Counted from the first letter of the stretch, positions 11,567 to 23,800 are shown. The stretch: 64,000 nt of DNA from Aurifilum marmelostoma (GCA_027559495.1 JAMXSV010000018.1:1178001-1242000), one strand, 5' to 3'. Notes: generated from the sequence alone by a model not told the origin. Program-made: numbers and translations.

Positions 11567-12454
11567 GCGGTGTTGATGAACTCGCAAACTTCATAATTAG
11601 ATGGTGATGCTCTTGAAGAAATCGTGAAATTTGCCCCTACATATACTGAGGTACCTGTCCTCTCCTAAATTCACGCTTTCAAACCATCATTTCAACGTCA
11701 TTAACCAGACGTGTAAGTTATAATAATGAACTGTGGTGTATCAATAACTATGATCATAATGACCTTTGGGTTCTCGTGAGTGTGACGGGAGAAACTGAAC
11801 TAGTCTTTGTTTAAACTTTCTTCTGCGTTCTGTGGATAATATTTTCATAAGTCGAGCTCTGCAGGCTCCGTCTAGGCCAGGTACAGTAAATTGCAGTTGA
11901 CCAGCGCTAATTACCTTGCGCATTTCAGCTGCCGGCACAATGAGCCCTAAATGCTCAAGATTATTTCCACCTCTTGGATCATGCCTCCCAAGCTGAGCAT
12001 CTCCACAGGCGTCAGTGAAATGTCCGCAGGCTAAGTTGGGGCAAAATACACCCGCAGACGGATAAATACGACTGACCATTCACGATGCAGCCGGTACCTG
12101 TAGCGCATACATTTCAACTGTGTTTCCCTACTGAACAGCAGCAAGGGGCCCTGAACGTTCAAGCCGCTAAGGCCCAAGAGGCTGTGACTATGCTACTTTA
12201 TCCTGGGAGGATGCGGCCGTGCCAGGATCTCTGCAGTTTATTCCGTACAGCCGGTCAGGCAAAGCCGGCATAGAGGGGGTCAAGGGGAATTCACGCTACA
12301 TAACAACAGTAAGGTAGAAAACTATGACGCTGGGTAATTTGTCAGGGGTTTTATGTGTTATTTGTGGCTCTTATATGTCAGGTTTGCATCTCTGTCTCGT
12401 CGTCAGATGGCGAGTCTGGAGCGCAACTCGACCCTCAACTACAGGGACCTCGAC
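11567..12454. other. intergenic before the carboxylesterase gene
   Basis: This stretch holds the 3' flank of the hypothetical gene and the promoter of the carboxylesterase. A 112-codon minus-strand frame at 11741-12079 shows no recognisable domain and is not called. Confidence 0.4.
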
Positions 12455-14646
12455 ATGACTTCTCTTATTGATCGTGGCCGCATGGCCCTGTCCGCACTGG
12501 CGATATCCTTTGTAGGGCTCGTCCAGGCTGCTCCATACACAAACTCATCCTATTCCAATTCCGACACGTCTCTAACTTTTGTGTACCAAAATAACCTGAA
12601 TGCCTCGGATGATGTCAACCATGTTGGTGCGATTCTCTTAGATCCTACATCTCAAGGTGTTGGTGCTGCACAATGTGCTGCCCTTGGAGAATCTCTTTTG
12701 CCGCTTCCGGCTCTTCACGGCCATAGCAACGACTTTGAGCACGCCTTGTCCTATCTTGCATATGCCGGGCTGGTGAAAGACAACCAGAACTATTACGTGC
12801 AAGACGGGGTCTTGTCTGCATCTTACTCGGCACGAGGCAATTCTGTGTTTTCGACGAAGAAGGAAGGCAATGGGACTCAACTACTGCCAATCCTCTGCAC
12901 CCAGTCGAGTTCACAGAATGAGCCGACTAACGCCGTGGCCACTGATTCCAATGAGCTGAGGATCCCGTCTGCTGGAAATACCTATGTGGGCTTTCGCGAC
13001 CAAAAGTCTTTCCGTTTCATCGGTATTCCTTACGCCAACCCTTTCGAACGTTTCACATACTCTACCGTGTACAATGCCACGGGCCAGACGATTGATGCCA
13101 CCGAGTACGGCGCGGACTGCGCACAGGCTGGCGACACTGGCTCGCAGGAGGATTGTCTGTTTCTGAACATTCAGACTCCCTACATTCCCCAGATTGGCTC
13201 CACTGGGAACCTGAGACCGGTACTATTCAGCATCCATGGCGGCGGTTTCACTGGTGGCAGTGGTAGTGCGAGCTCCGGTTTAGACGGAGGAAATTTAGCA
13301 TCGAGAGAGGACATCGTTTCAGTTGAGCTCAACTATCGTCTCTCGACTCTTGGCTTTCTGGCTATCCCTGGGACAGATATCAAGGGCAATTTCGGAATCG
13401 GAGATCAGGTCACAGCGTTAGAAGTAAGACACACTCCTCCGGCCGAACTCGAAGACTGCGGAGTGTTCAAGTCGCTAACTCATTGCTGCCTCCTGACTAG
13501 TGGGTGAAGAAGAATATTGCTTCCTTCGGAGGCGACCCCAACAAGGTCACAATCATTGGAGAGTCCGCTGGCGCTGGCTCTGTACGCGCGCTGCTCGGGT
13601 CTCCGCCCGTCATCGAGAATAGTCTCATCTCTGGAGGTATTTCCCAGTCTAATCTAGGAGGTGGCAAAGCCCTCGGGCTGGATGGAACCTACGCCACCAC
13701 TTACAGTTCCTACTACACCGTTGAACAATCATACGAAGTAGCTGGCCAACAGATCTTCGAAGCGGTGGGCTGCAACCAGACGGAGCTCGAAGAGCAGGTT
13801 GCATGTCTGAAGACCGTGAACGCCACCACGATCGTCAATCTCTCCACGGTCGCGAGATATGTCGTGCAAGACGGCACCTACGTCAATACAGAGCAGCTCA
13901 TTGTCACTGAGAGAAACGGAAGCCAGGCGTTTGTACCCATCATCTTCGGCACGACCAACAACGATGGCGCCTCGTTCTGCAGCTTCCCTCTGAACACCAC
14001 AACCAGCGAGGTGGAGGGCATTGCATACTCGCTAGACATCTCTCAAGATCAGGCGCAGCGCGTTATTGACAGTGGACTGTTTCCCTACTACGACTCTGGC
14101 AATCTCACCCTCGACACCTTCAACGTCTCGCAGCGCGTCTCGACAGATCTGCAGTTCCGCTGCATCGACGAGGCTACCGTCTTCGCTGCCGCTACTTCAG
14201 GGGCATTCCCGATCGCGTACTACTACAATATAGACCGAACGTATGAGGGATACGATCCTCTCAATCTGGGTCCGAGCTTGAACGGAGGGGTAGATCCTGA
14301 AGGTAACTACTTCAGGCTTCACGGCAGCGATCTCGGCTTCACCTACGGCAACCAAGATCCATTACGAGATGAACGTGACCTCCAGGCCAGCCAGCTCATC
14401 AGCGGATACTACGCCGCGTTCGCCAAGACAGGCTCGCCGAATCCTGACAAGGAGTACCTGAGGGTACGAGGCTATACCAGCACACTCGACGCGATTCGAC
14501 AGACAGGTGCTTGGAAGCCTGTATCGGGTCACGCTGGGCCCGCAAAGAACCTAGACTATCCGTCTCTGACTATCAATTTCTCCGAGACGCGACAGTGTTC
14601 GTTTCTGAATTACAGCTTGAGTTACTATCTTGATGGCGGTTCTTAG
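12455..14646 (+). CDS. secreted type-B carboxylesterase/lipase (alpha/beta hydrolase)
   Basis: This is a carboxylesterase-family enzyme that hydrolyses ester bonds, probably outside the cell. Exons 12455-13423 and 13501-14646 join in phase 0 across a 77 nt intron (GTAAGA to CTAG). A signal peptide is likely (MALSALAISFVGLVQA, preceded by a short basic stretch). The oxyanion loop HGGGF and the nucleophile elbow GESAGAGS are present, the Ser near residue 345. The His is in LHGSD. The usual acidic triad residue in the DEG-type motif appears as Asp (NNDGASF). Before the catalytic domain there is an extra segment of about 150 residues with several N-glycosylation sequons, so the 704-residue protein is longer than the usual 530-580. 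In-frame ATGs also occur at 12353, 12407 and 12482; 12455 or 12482 gives the best signal peptide. Confidence 0.85.
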
Positions 14647-14998
14647 ATCATCTCATTTCATAATCGCATAGTAATTAATTATCATTTGGATCTTGGGGAT
14701 CAGCGGCTCGATCGTCCGGATTACCGACATGTGGCTGAAGTCACTCCCAGTCTTCCATCAATTCACCATACACAGAGGGATCACATCATGTTAAGTGTTC
14801 ATATTAATTGTTATATGCAGTAGAGATCCTACCTGTTTATCAGACGGAGAGTCTCAGCGCTCCGGTCAAGGTCCAAGGGTCGATATGTACAAAGGAAATA
14901 AGACAAAGGAAAGTGGCTTGTGAATAGCAGTGTTGAATGACTTTGTGGCGTCATGGGCCTTGGGCTCTCGAGGATTGATGACCCACGATGAGGGCATC
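14647..14998. other. intergenic between convergent genes
   Basis: About 350 bases between the stops of the carboxylesterase (plus) and the next gene (minus). No gene is seen. Confidence 0.5.
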
Positions 14999-16219
14999 TC
15001 ATAGATCGCGCATGCTGTTTCCATCCCTCAAGAATGTCAACAATTCATCCATCTTGAGTGGCTCGGAGCCGTCCTGCACCTTCTTTGTGTCAGCACCATA
15101 GGCATTGCCACAATCAGGGCTACTCTCCGAGGATGACGCTCTGAGGCTGCGGAGGCGCCGGGCCTTGTGCTCCGTGCTGAACTGCCGTTGGGAAATATCA
15201 ACCGAGTTGGGCTCCGGGAGGGAGACGGGTCTTCTGGGTAAAGACTCTTCCTGGAAAGGTGTGCTGGGAAACTCATCTGCACGGGCATCGAGGCCCATAT
15301 AAGGCCGATGAGTCTGGCGAGCAGTCATTGACTGTGCTCTGTCCGTTGTTCCTGTGGCTGAACCCTGAATATGGTCAGCCAAGGCAAGAAGCTCTCTCTC
15401 AAAGGGCGCAGATATGGACTCAGCGCGGTTGCTGCTGAAGGCGGGCCTCCTTGGGATGGTCGGCGCCGAAGGGCCGCTCGAGGGCAGCCTCAGCGGTGCC
15501 ACATAGCAAGGAATGACCATCGGGGACTCGGATTCAGAGTCATTATGGGAGCGGCATACAGGCTCAATGTAGTCCGACGACTCAGAACCGGACGGATGCA
15601 AGTAGACGCCGTGTCGTCTGTCGTCCAGTGGCGCCAGTGATGAGAAGCCAAAGTCATCGATATAGTCCTCCTGGTCTACAGGCACTGACTGGTTAGAAAC
15701 CGAGACATGGGTTGACTGACAAGGGCCGGGATCATAGCGGACACTTTTGAAGTCGGGGCACAAGGGCCGTGAGCATGATGTGCAGGTTTTTGCATCACTC
15801 GAGTGAGGAGCGGGAATTGCGGCGACAATCTTGCCGAGGGCTGAGGTAGTGTGGTCAAGATCGGCCAGGTGGCGGTCCACTGCCAGAGAGATAGATGGGT
15901 CAGAAAGATAGGCGTCGTTGGCGCTTGTTGAGATGCCACCTGGTTGGCTGTAGTGTGTCGCAAGAGTCTCCAGCTCTTCCAGGGCGCTTTTGGCAGCCTC
16001 GAGCTTCTCTCTCAGGCGGCGGAACTGTGCCTCAAGAGGCAAAGGTAATGTGTTGACGCTGCCCTTCTGCTCGTTCTGAACACAGGATTCCGTGCGTGGC
16101 GCAGGGTTGGTCATGTACTTTTGGGTGTCGTAGATGGTGCTGCCGCGCCTTGATTTCAAAGACTCCCTGCGGAAGGCCGAGCTACGGCGGGCCTTGTCGA
16201 CGGAGACTGAATTACCCAT
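14999..16219 (-). CDS. Ser-rich protein with N-myristoylation-type N terminus, 406 aa
   Basis: No enzyme domain is recognised. The single-exon frame starts MGNSVS, which fits the N-myristoyltransferase consensus (Gly2, Ser6), so membrane attachment is possible. A basic Arg/Ser-rich patch follows (residues 10-30), which could reinforce membrane binding. A helical region rich in Glu, Leu and Ala at about residues 60-90 may form a short coiled coil. A CxxC element (TCTSCSRPLC) lies near residue 145. Most of the rest is Ser/Pro-rich and likely disordered. The ATG at 16219 is the natural start because the myristoylation signal begins there. The function is unknown; the myristoylation is an inference from the motif only. 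Confidence 0.65.
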   Translation of the reverse strand: MGNSVSVDKARRSSAFRRESLKSRRGSTIYDTQKYMTNPAPRTESCVQNEQKGSVNTLPLPLEAQFRRLREKLEAAKSALEELETLATHYSQPGGISTSANDAYLSDPSISLAVDRHLADLDHTTSALGKIVAAIPAPHSSDAKTCTSCSRPLCPDFKSVRYDPGPCQSTHVSVSNQSVPVDQEDYIDDFGFSSLAPLDDRRHGVYLHPSGSESSDYIEPVCRSHNDSESESPMVIPCYVAPLRLPSSGPSAPTIPRRPAFSSNRAESISAPFERELLALADHIQGSATGTTDRAQSMTARQTHRPYMGLDARADEFPSTPFQEESLPRRPVSLPEPNSVDISQRQFSTEHKARRLRSLRASSSESSPDCGNAYGADTKKVQDGSEPLKMDELLTFLRDGNSMRDL

Positions 16220-17024
16220 GATTCAGGTTATCGTATGGTGAAACAGCCTTGCCTGAGGTATGATTGAATGATGGTTGCAAATTGAGATGTGTAGAAAAGT
16301 AGACCTCAAGGCTGTTGGCTGTAGATGTTTGAGAGACTGGGTGTGTGGTGAAACAATTCCATGACAGCCATGATTATATAGATCTCAGGAATCGTGCCTG
16401 CACGATTGTTCATTTGATATTGATGCAGCATAAAGCTATTGTTAAGTGCGGGACTAGAAGTCATTGTGCAAGTCCCCGAACAAATAGACCAACAACTTGT
16501 AAATTGCCATCAGGACTTCCTTCAAAGCACCTAATTGTTCAGCCTCTATTCCCATTGATGGAAGTGGACACAATACAATGCCATTGTTTAGACATCCATG
16601 AGCTTGCCTTCAGTCTAGACAATGCATATTGACTTTGCCTGGACAGAAAATGAAGGTCGTACTTATCCAATATGCTTGATGCTAGTTATCAGTGAATATG
16701 GTTAATCCAAACAGGCTCAATAATACCTCCAAGCCAGTCAGGTACAGAGAAGGTCTTCATCCCATGATCATTTCCTTCTTCTAATGTGCTCAAGAGTCTC
16801 AGTGAGCACCGCTGTCTTTGGCACAAAGTAGACGACAGAAAATGTTGATGAAGGATAGAATAAAAAAAATGCTGGGTATTATCCATACAACTTCAACATA
16901 ATATGATGATATCTGGTAAGAAAGACGCCCGTACTCCCAAACTCCCTTTACACCGTGCTATTTGTATTCTGAGGGCGGCGATGCCTCATGCCCATGCCCC
17001 CCCCCCCCCAACCTCTGCGAACTA
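16220..17024. other. intergenic, no gene seen
   Basis: About 800 bases, the 5' flank of the preceding minus-strand gene and the 3' flank of the next one. Part is AT-richer than the coding neighbours. A C11 run is at about 16998. No gene is called. Confidence 0.45.
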
Positions 17025-18066
17025 TCACCTAGACGGCTCATCCTCAGCCGGCATCCAGGGGAAAACGTGTGTGATTCTCCGACCGTTTGGAAGCAGATCA
17101 CGGCTTTCACTGTGCTGCTCCGCCAGCTCTTGCTCATGATGAACGCCGCCATGCAGAGAAAACCGCTCCTCGGCTTTCGTGTCGGCCGAATACTTAGTCT
17201 CCTCCCCCTCGTCAACCTCTTCCGACTGCGCATCATCAGCCCACGGCATTCGTGGCGCCTTGGTGGGCGATGAGTGCGCAGATTCATCTGTCCACACCGC
17301 TGTGGGCGAGTTGGAGCTCACCGGGCTGACGACTGCCTCATCCATGTGTCGGCCGCGCATCTCACGCTCGTAGTCCTCCTCGTCCTGCTCATCCCCTATG
17401 AGGAACTGGGGCGAGTTGAGCAGGCCAGCCCCTCTAGCAGCAGGAGATCGCAACTCAAGATGCTGCTGCTCCTGTCCAGACATTTGACCGCGCATGGCCA
17501 TCCTTGCGCTGGACTCGTACCCGTCTGTGTTCACCATATTATGCTGGCCCTGCCTGAATTGACCTGCATCAGGCAGCGAGCCGTCCTGGAACACCTCGGT
17601 CGTGATCCCATGCTCGTCCTGCCAGGAGTAGCGGTCCTTGTTGGTAACGGCATTGCCCTTGTCAGCGTGGCCCCCCCTTCCGCGCGTTGAAATTGATGCA
17701 TTTTTCTTCGTCCTTTTGGTCGTCGTCGCCTCGGAGCGTGGGCGTCGAATCTGCACTCCCGCGGCAGCCAAAGTCCAGCTCATCTGGGGTCGCATCGGAC
17801 CCAGCATGTACACGGCTCCGCTTGTTGCACAGCATAGCCTCGCATGCACCGCCGAGGCAGCAGAGCACCAGGACACCGGTCATTATGCTGAGGGTGATCA
17901 CCACGATTTCCCAGTCAGATAAGCCTGATTTCGTAGATAAACCATCGGTAGAGCCACGAATGGCAAATTGCAGTTGCTCTTGTTGAGGTTCTGGCTTGGG
18001 TAGACATAATGATGGGGTGGCTAAGAGCCCAAGCACCAGGGCGGTAACGGACATGATCTGAGCCAT
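17025..18066 (-). CDS. single-pass membrane protein with apparent frameshift
   Basis: The N-terminal part (from ATG 18066) has a signal peptide (SVTALVLGLLATPSLC), a short extracellular segment and a hydrophobic span (about residues 50-75) ending in a Cys-rich juxtamembrane piece. It continues in a charged cytoplasmic tail. The frame then runs into a stop at 17662-17664. The neighbouring frame, open from 17876 to the stop at 17025, reads on as a polar, acidic tail of about 210 residues. The switch falls at a C7 run on the plus strand (17671-17677). With six bases the two frames would join, giving about 346 residues. This layout resembles the many fungal signal-peptide/one-TM/long-tail proteins of unknown role. 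Either an assembly error or a real truncation explains the break; I could not find an intron that joins the frames. Confidence 0.55.
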
Positions 18067-18227
18067 TGTGAAGGAGTCGACTTATCAAGGCGTCATTGAT
18101 CAACAATATGTGCCTCTAGGGTGGATGAAAACTCAGTGTCGCAGGCACACAATGATATGTATAAGTGAAGGCTTGAACACCAGCTTGTCCACGGCACGGG
18201 TGAACACTGGGAATGAACCGACAAATA

Positions 18228-18479
18228 CTACCGGGCGACATCACATTTTGCAGGGTGAACAGGTCGCATTTTGACGGCTTTCAATCTTCTCTCTTGCTGT
18301 TTTATTTCTTTGACAATCTTCCCGTTGAACTTGTCTGGGGTCGTCGTTTCGTCTCCGAGACCGTCCTCGAACGTGTTTGCAGGTCCAAAGTCAGCTTGGC
18401 CTGGGTCTTGTTCAGAAACCATGGCCAGGCAAAGCATAGGCAGAAACGACAAGTGCGACCAGTTTGTTAACCTCTTCAT
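18228..18479 (-). CDS. possible small secreted protein, 83 aa
   Basis: A short frame from ATG 18479 begins with a basic residue pair and a hydrophobic core (SFLPMLCLAM), which resembles a signal peptide. An acidic/polar segment and a basic C terminus (KEIKQQERRLKAVK) follow. There are only two Cys residues, so it is not a typical Cys-rich effector. It lies just upstream of the membrane-protein gene on the same strand. No family is recognised, and the call rests on composition alone. Confidence 0.35.
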   Translation of the reverse strand: MKRLTNWSHLSFLPMLCLAMVSEQDPGQADFGPANTFEDGLGDETTTPDKFNGKIVKEIKQQERRLKAVKMRPVHPAKCDVAR

Positions 18480-18881
18480 TTGGCCCCAATAGAAAACACT
18501 ATTGACGGTCATTGATCGCGGCGTGCTATAGAGGCCGGGTGCTGACGGGCGGGCTACCAAAGTCCAGGTGGGTTGCTGACGGGGCCTGAAGTCTGGCCTT
18601 TGAGACGACCGCCGTGGTACGGGACGAAACATTCGACGTATGGTATCCGTAAGCCGCAAGGGGGTGGATTGTGAGTCTTGGGACCAGAAGTGAAATACAT
18701 TTGCGCAACTGGTTGTCTTATCAGGTATACCGTATTTGAATGGGAAAGAAATTCACCATGGGTATTGAACCGCATTCTCGCGAGTTAATCCACCAGGGTG
18801 ATATCCATACCGGATGCATCCTTACAATTCTACATGTTGTCTTCTTGAACTTGGCTGTCCTTATCTTCCCAATCAAAGGTC

Positions 18882-20804
18882 TTAGCAGATCAATATGTCC
18901 TCCTCATCACCCAATTCCCAACTGGTCCAGTCCTCATACTCCGCAGAAGCACCAAGAGGACGTAGGAACTTCGACGACTCCGGTACTCTAGAGCTCAGCA
19001 TGAAAACGTCACCGACTAGTTTATAATGACCAGAATCGGGTTTCCGCAGGAGAAACGGTGCTTTACCACCGAATATGATGCATACAGTGTCCCCTTCCCG
19101 CGCCGTGAATGGGGCCAGCCCGTAATACCCTCTCTCCGTGACCACCAGCTTCCGATTGTGAGCCGTGTGCAGAATGGTGTTGTGGACTTCAGCTAGATCT
19201 TGTGGGACTTCACCCGGCTCTTCATCATCAATGACCACCTCTCCATCTTTTGCGCCGCCTTCTGTCGCATGGGGCGTCTCATTATCGCCGGTCCTTCCAT
19301 TTTGGCTTGTCTCTCGAAGATAGTTAATGTATGTAGCCTGCTTGGCTTCCCACTCGTCCAGAGTTCCTCGGTAGTTTTCTGCTGCCAGTGTTGTCACGAA
19401 GGCTTTCAATGATGGCAAGGAGAAGGATGTGCCATCTTTCGAGGGGCACTTCTCGCCCATTGAGGTAATGTCACGCCATATTCTTGCAATGGCTTTGGGC
19501 GTTGGGCTGTAATAAAATGGTTCCGAGCTGAAGCGAACAGAATCTATCCGAAACCCTCTGACCTTGAGAGTGTTGCGATCAACTAGGCAAGGCGTTGTGT
19601 GAATGATATCTGGGCAGCGCGATGGAAATCGTCGCATGCCGTTCCTGAAAAGACTGGTATAATAATACACATCCCAGCGTGGTACCCACGAAGGACAGTC
19701 ATCGTCTGAAGGAGTGTGCTCAAAATTTTGTGTGAACAGCAGGATATCTAGGTCCATCCCCGACGATTCCAGGTATTTGCAGGCGAAGTCGTGATAGGCG
19801 TGAGCATGAGACTTCACATAGTCAGGCCTCAGAACTGGCACCGCTGTTGTAGAATGTGGAAGGCTCAGGCATGCGTAGACTCTATCCCTGGGGTCTGTTA
19901 CGCCCAGGACTCTGCCACAATCAAGAACCTGTAACAAGCTCAGGGACGGATCATGTCCCCGTGCAAGAAGGGTCGGGGTTTCTCGGTCCAGCTTGATGTT
20001 CAGTGGCATGAGGTGCAACCAGGATATGGAGCGAGCACCAAACACATCATAATGTATACTGTGGGCCCTTGAGTGAATCCAGAAATATGCCCGGAGGAAT
20101 TTCAACCATTCGATCCGGATGCCTGCCCATAGGATGTCTGCAGCTGGTCCAAGAGCCGCTTCTTGAACGACCCAGACCCGCCGAAACCATGGCTGATCAG
20201 TGAGAAGGGCTACAGACTCCCATCGTGGATCCGAAAGCAAAGGATCCTCGGCATCAGGAAACGGAAAGCTGTTGTGCTCCCAGGTGAAGGTTTTTTCTTG
20301 AAAGACGCCATCCATCATCCGGTTCACATCGGTCACGATAGTGGCTGCGGCATGGGCATGGCCACCATTATCGTTAGGGCCGAGGCAGATCAGAGTGCAG
20401 GTGGACTTGCGATAGATATCTGCCATGAGATTGACCTGGTGTCCCTTCTCTACGTTGTCATTCTGGTTGATACAGATGGAATCGGACCAGAGAGCACGTG
20501 GCCCAGTAGTCTGTCGAGCTTGACGGAGGGAGTTACGCAGGTTAACTGTGATAAACAGGGCTTTTCCGTCACAGACAATCATTTCAGTCCGATCTGCCGT
20601 GCCCCAGACGTATGATACGGCTTCAAAGGAGACCGGATCATTGAGGCTGGTGACGATGATGCTGCAAGAGATAGGATCCTGGGCTTGACCTGGATGGAGA
20701 AGCAAGCATCTAATGAATGGCCCCGGAGGGAGTGTGCGGTAGACATACTCGCCAGACACTCGTTGAGGATCTGAATTCTCTCGTGCTGGAAGCAAGGCCG
20801 CCAT
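18882..20804 (-). CDS. HET-domain (heterokaryon incompatibility) protein, 640 aa
   Basis: This is a heterokaryon-incompatibility domain protein of the kind that triggers cell death or growth arrest after fusion of genetically different hyphae. It is a single exon with ATG at 20804. The HET domain covers about residues 55-210. The hallmark motifs are all present: FEAVSYVWG, ALWSDSICINQND and QVNLMADIYRKS, followed by WFRRVWVVQE. The C-terminal part carries PRDRVYACLSL and SWVPRWD, which are common in long HET proteins, and a final beta-rich GDTVCIIFGG block also typical of this group. There is no NACHT, WD40 or ankyrin region. The length is normal and the frame is intact. Which allele or partner it works with cannot be told from sequence. 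Confidence 0.92.
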   Translation of the reverse strand: MAALLPARENSDPQRVSGEYVYRTLPPGPFIRCLLLHPGQAQDPISCSIIVTSLNDPVSFEAVSYVWGTADRTEMIVCDGKALFITVNLRNSLRQARQTTGPRALWSDSICINQNDNVEKGHQVNLMADIYRKSTCTLICLGPNDNGGHAHAAATIVTDVNRMMDGVFQEKTFTWEHNSFPFPDAEDPLLSDPRWESVALLTDQPWFRRVWVVQEAALGPAADILWAGIRIEWLKFLRAYFWIHSRAHSIHYDVFGARSISWLHLMPLNIKLDRETPTLLARGHDPSLSLLQVLDCGRVLGVTDPRDRVYACLSLPHSTTAVPVLRPDYVKSHAHAYHDFACKYLESSGMDLDILLFTQNFEHTPSDDDCPSWVPRWDVYYYTSLFRNGMRRFPSRCPDIIHTTPCLVDRNTLKVRGFRIDSVRFSSEPFYYSPTPKAIARIWRDITSMGEKCPSKDGTSFSLPSLKAFVTTLAAENYRGTLDEWEAKQATYINYLRETSQNGRTGDNETPHATEGGAKDGEVVIDDEEPGEVPQDLAEVHNTILHTAHNRKLVVTERGYYGLAPFTAREGDTVCIIFGGKAPFLLRKPDSGHYKLVGDVFMLSSRVPESSKFLRPLGASAEYEDWTSWELGDEEDILIC

Positions 20805-23800
20805 TCTGAGTAATTAAAGAATAATTACTCCTGGTTAGTACAACAGCAAGCACAAACATTGAGTAAACACTACTTACTTATGAGTCAAGTAGTTGAGCAA
20901 TGGAAGCTCAATACACATCGGCTGGACGCCGATCTGCGCGGATCGTGGGATATCTTGTCGCGAATTGATAGATGAGGGGTAGGAAATAGGTTGTAGATGC
21001 CAAGATCATCACATACGTCCTCTTCTAGGCTTCACGTGACCTTGGAAGCAGTTCAGCTAACGCTTTCACTCCTCCCATGATCATCGAGGAATTCACAAGC
21101 CTTACTGCATGCACACAAACTAGACAGTGACATGTCATGATCATGAGCAAGGACCCTCGGCAACGGATCCAGAACAAGCAAGGCCGTAAGAATCACACTG
21201 AAGCACGCATAGTGGCTGGCGGCTTATTTTTTGCCTCTCTTCCCCGCGTTCATCCTGCCGGCGGGGAAGCCTCGAAATGGAGGGCAGCCCCGCGGACGAT
21301 CCCTCGGCTCCGCGATGGTTGATCATGTTTCTACAGTCGTCGGCTGAACCTGGATTGCCATGTGATGTGAATCATGACGAAGTCCCGACGACGAGATTGT
21401 GATGCTAATTATGATGGGATGCCTTCTCCATCAAGCTGGAATATATGTAGGAGCAGGAGAGAAGAAGGGGGGGGGGGAGCGCGACTACACCACCAATTCG
21501 TGCTGTAGCACACATTACAGGGATAATGATACCAAACGAACGTAACATGAAGAGAGACACAGGTCGACGTCACTGGAGGCGGAGATCTGTTTTAAAGTAC
21601 GTAGATCGTTTTGCAGACCCGCAAGCAAGCACCTTTATCAATTGAAGATCACAGAACTCAGAACACGTGGGTGGGGTAGTCATTGCGACTGTTCATTTGA
21701 TTGCGATGATCATGAGCTGAGAAACTTTGCAGATGAGACGGCTCAGACGGACCACGAAGATCCCCACTGAAAACAGTATATAGTACCCTGTGTAGAAGAC
21801 GTTGTAGTGGTGGACAAGTACAAACTATTACCACAGTAATATGCGGTGCTTTGACACTACCAAGATGTCCATTGAATTAGTGAATTTACAAGCCTTGAAG
21901 CCCGCTGAGACTGTCGACGCTCAGTTATCAACATGAAGCGGGTCGCATTCACGATGTTTACCTTCTCAAAGACCCAGACAAGTCTCTGAATGAGGTCTAG
22001 ACCACTATCAACTTGGCATACATGCTATCTAGTACGACTATAGGATAACACACATATACACACATATACAGCGCTCAATGTTCATCGGTGAAGACCTGAT
22101 CCGGGGACTTTCGTGGCGCTGTCTCGACGGGTCGGCACAACAGCGCCGGGCCCCCGGGTGCGCTGTTCCCTTCTCCACTGAAAGCTCTAGGATCCTGCCT
22201 GGGCCACGCGTCAGTAGCTTCTTCAGCTTCTGCTTGTCAAATCTCAAAAGCGTGTCGTGGTCACGCCATGATACGGTGGGGAGTGGATACGCCGAGCCCG
22301 ATCCATCTCTTCTTCTTTTTTTGAGGCCTCTTTTCAGGGTCAAGGCCTTCTCGGAAGCGACCGGCAAGTGAGAACCTGGAATTCTAGTTGACGGATCCAT
22401 CCATGATCGAAATTAATATTCTCGAAAGAGAGCCAGAAGATCTGGGTGTCTAGACCAAAAAGTGGTGGGCGTACGGAGGGCCAAAGTCGCTGGCAGGTCT
22501 GGCTAAGCTCCGACGTTTTGCTGGTCGCATGCAAGTATTGTACTCTAGTAAGCACGACCCGGAGGCATGATCGGCTTGCAAGAAACTCCGTAGCCCGTAC
22601 ACATGGCCCCCGCTTCAGCCCACCGATGACAAGTCAGACAGGCCGACTCGGTGTGTCTCACAGCAGATGGGCTGAAAAGGAGACGCAGTGAGCAAAGGAC
22701 CAAGAGGGTGTAGTTTTCATAGTGGAGAGAGTGGTGAGTGTGTGCGCGTGTGCGTGTGGCTTGACTGATAGGACGAAGTGCGAAAGAAGATGGATCTCGG
22801 TAGGTACCGTTAGTTTTTGACCGACAGCGTGGTACGCTACAAAGATATCGACTAAATAGAATAAAGTATGTTGTGCGATAACAATTTGATCGTACAGTGG
22901 TACTGTGGCGGCGGCGGCAGGACCAGCAGGCAGGCTGGAATCTAGAACCTGGCCCACGTGAACATTCCGGACCGTCCATCCTGGAGCCATCCCCCTCCCC
23001 TTCTGTCCGCCGCAGGATTCTGGAGTGGTCGAGGTCTGCAGCAGGGCCACTCACACACTGCTACACACGAACACGCCCCCACTAAGCAAGGCTGCATCTA
23101 GTCAGTCCCTTCGCTGTCGCATTCGCCGTGTCAATAGTCGAAAGGAAGCTGACCACCGTCGGTAGTGTGTGTGTCTGTGTGTACGGGCTGTATAGGCACT
23201 GCACCGTGGCGGCCACTCGTGACGAAGAAAAGTAGGAGGACAAGTCATACACACATACGCACAGCCCAGTATCACTACCACCAGCCATATCAGGAAGCAC
23301 GCACGAGATCCTGATTTTTGGTGAAACTGCGACTGGGGCGGATTGGCGGCCCCCTATCGGTAGCCGAAAAGATGCATTCTCCCCCCGCAAAAAGGTCTGA
23401 CTGAGGGACCGTGCCGTGCGAGCCATGGTACACAGGAGTAGCAGCAGCATCAAGTATAGTACGCACGTTACTGTAGTACTATGAGCAAGAAGAGAAGGGG
23501 ACCGATGGTCACATTGGGATAAGAAAGCGACGATGAGAGAGTGAACGTGATTCCTCGGCTAGGTAGCCCCTCTCGCCAGTCCCACCTGCATCGACACTCA
23601 CCAAGCCAGGGCCCCGAAGGAGGGGGGTGGACGCGCCATACCCACTATCCTTGACGGGGTCGAGTCAGATCCAGAATGGGTAGGCGGTATTTAAGGGCGA
23701 TAGGATTTGTTTGTCCATCAGTGCTATGGAGTCTCTTTGGGGGCTCAATGGAACCTTTCCGCCCCCCTGCCGATCCTCTTGCCAGAAAAACCAGACACAG

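Noticed and set aside
17816..17890. A 63 nt intron that might repair the membrane-protein frame
   Set aside because: Its length is a multiple of three, so removing it does not move the reading frame and cannot explain the break.
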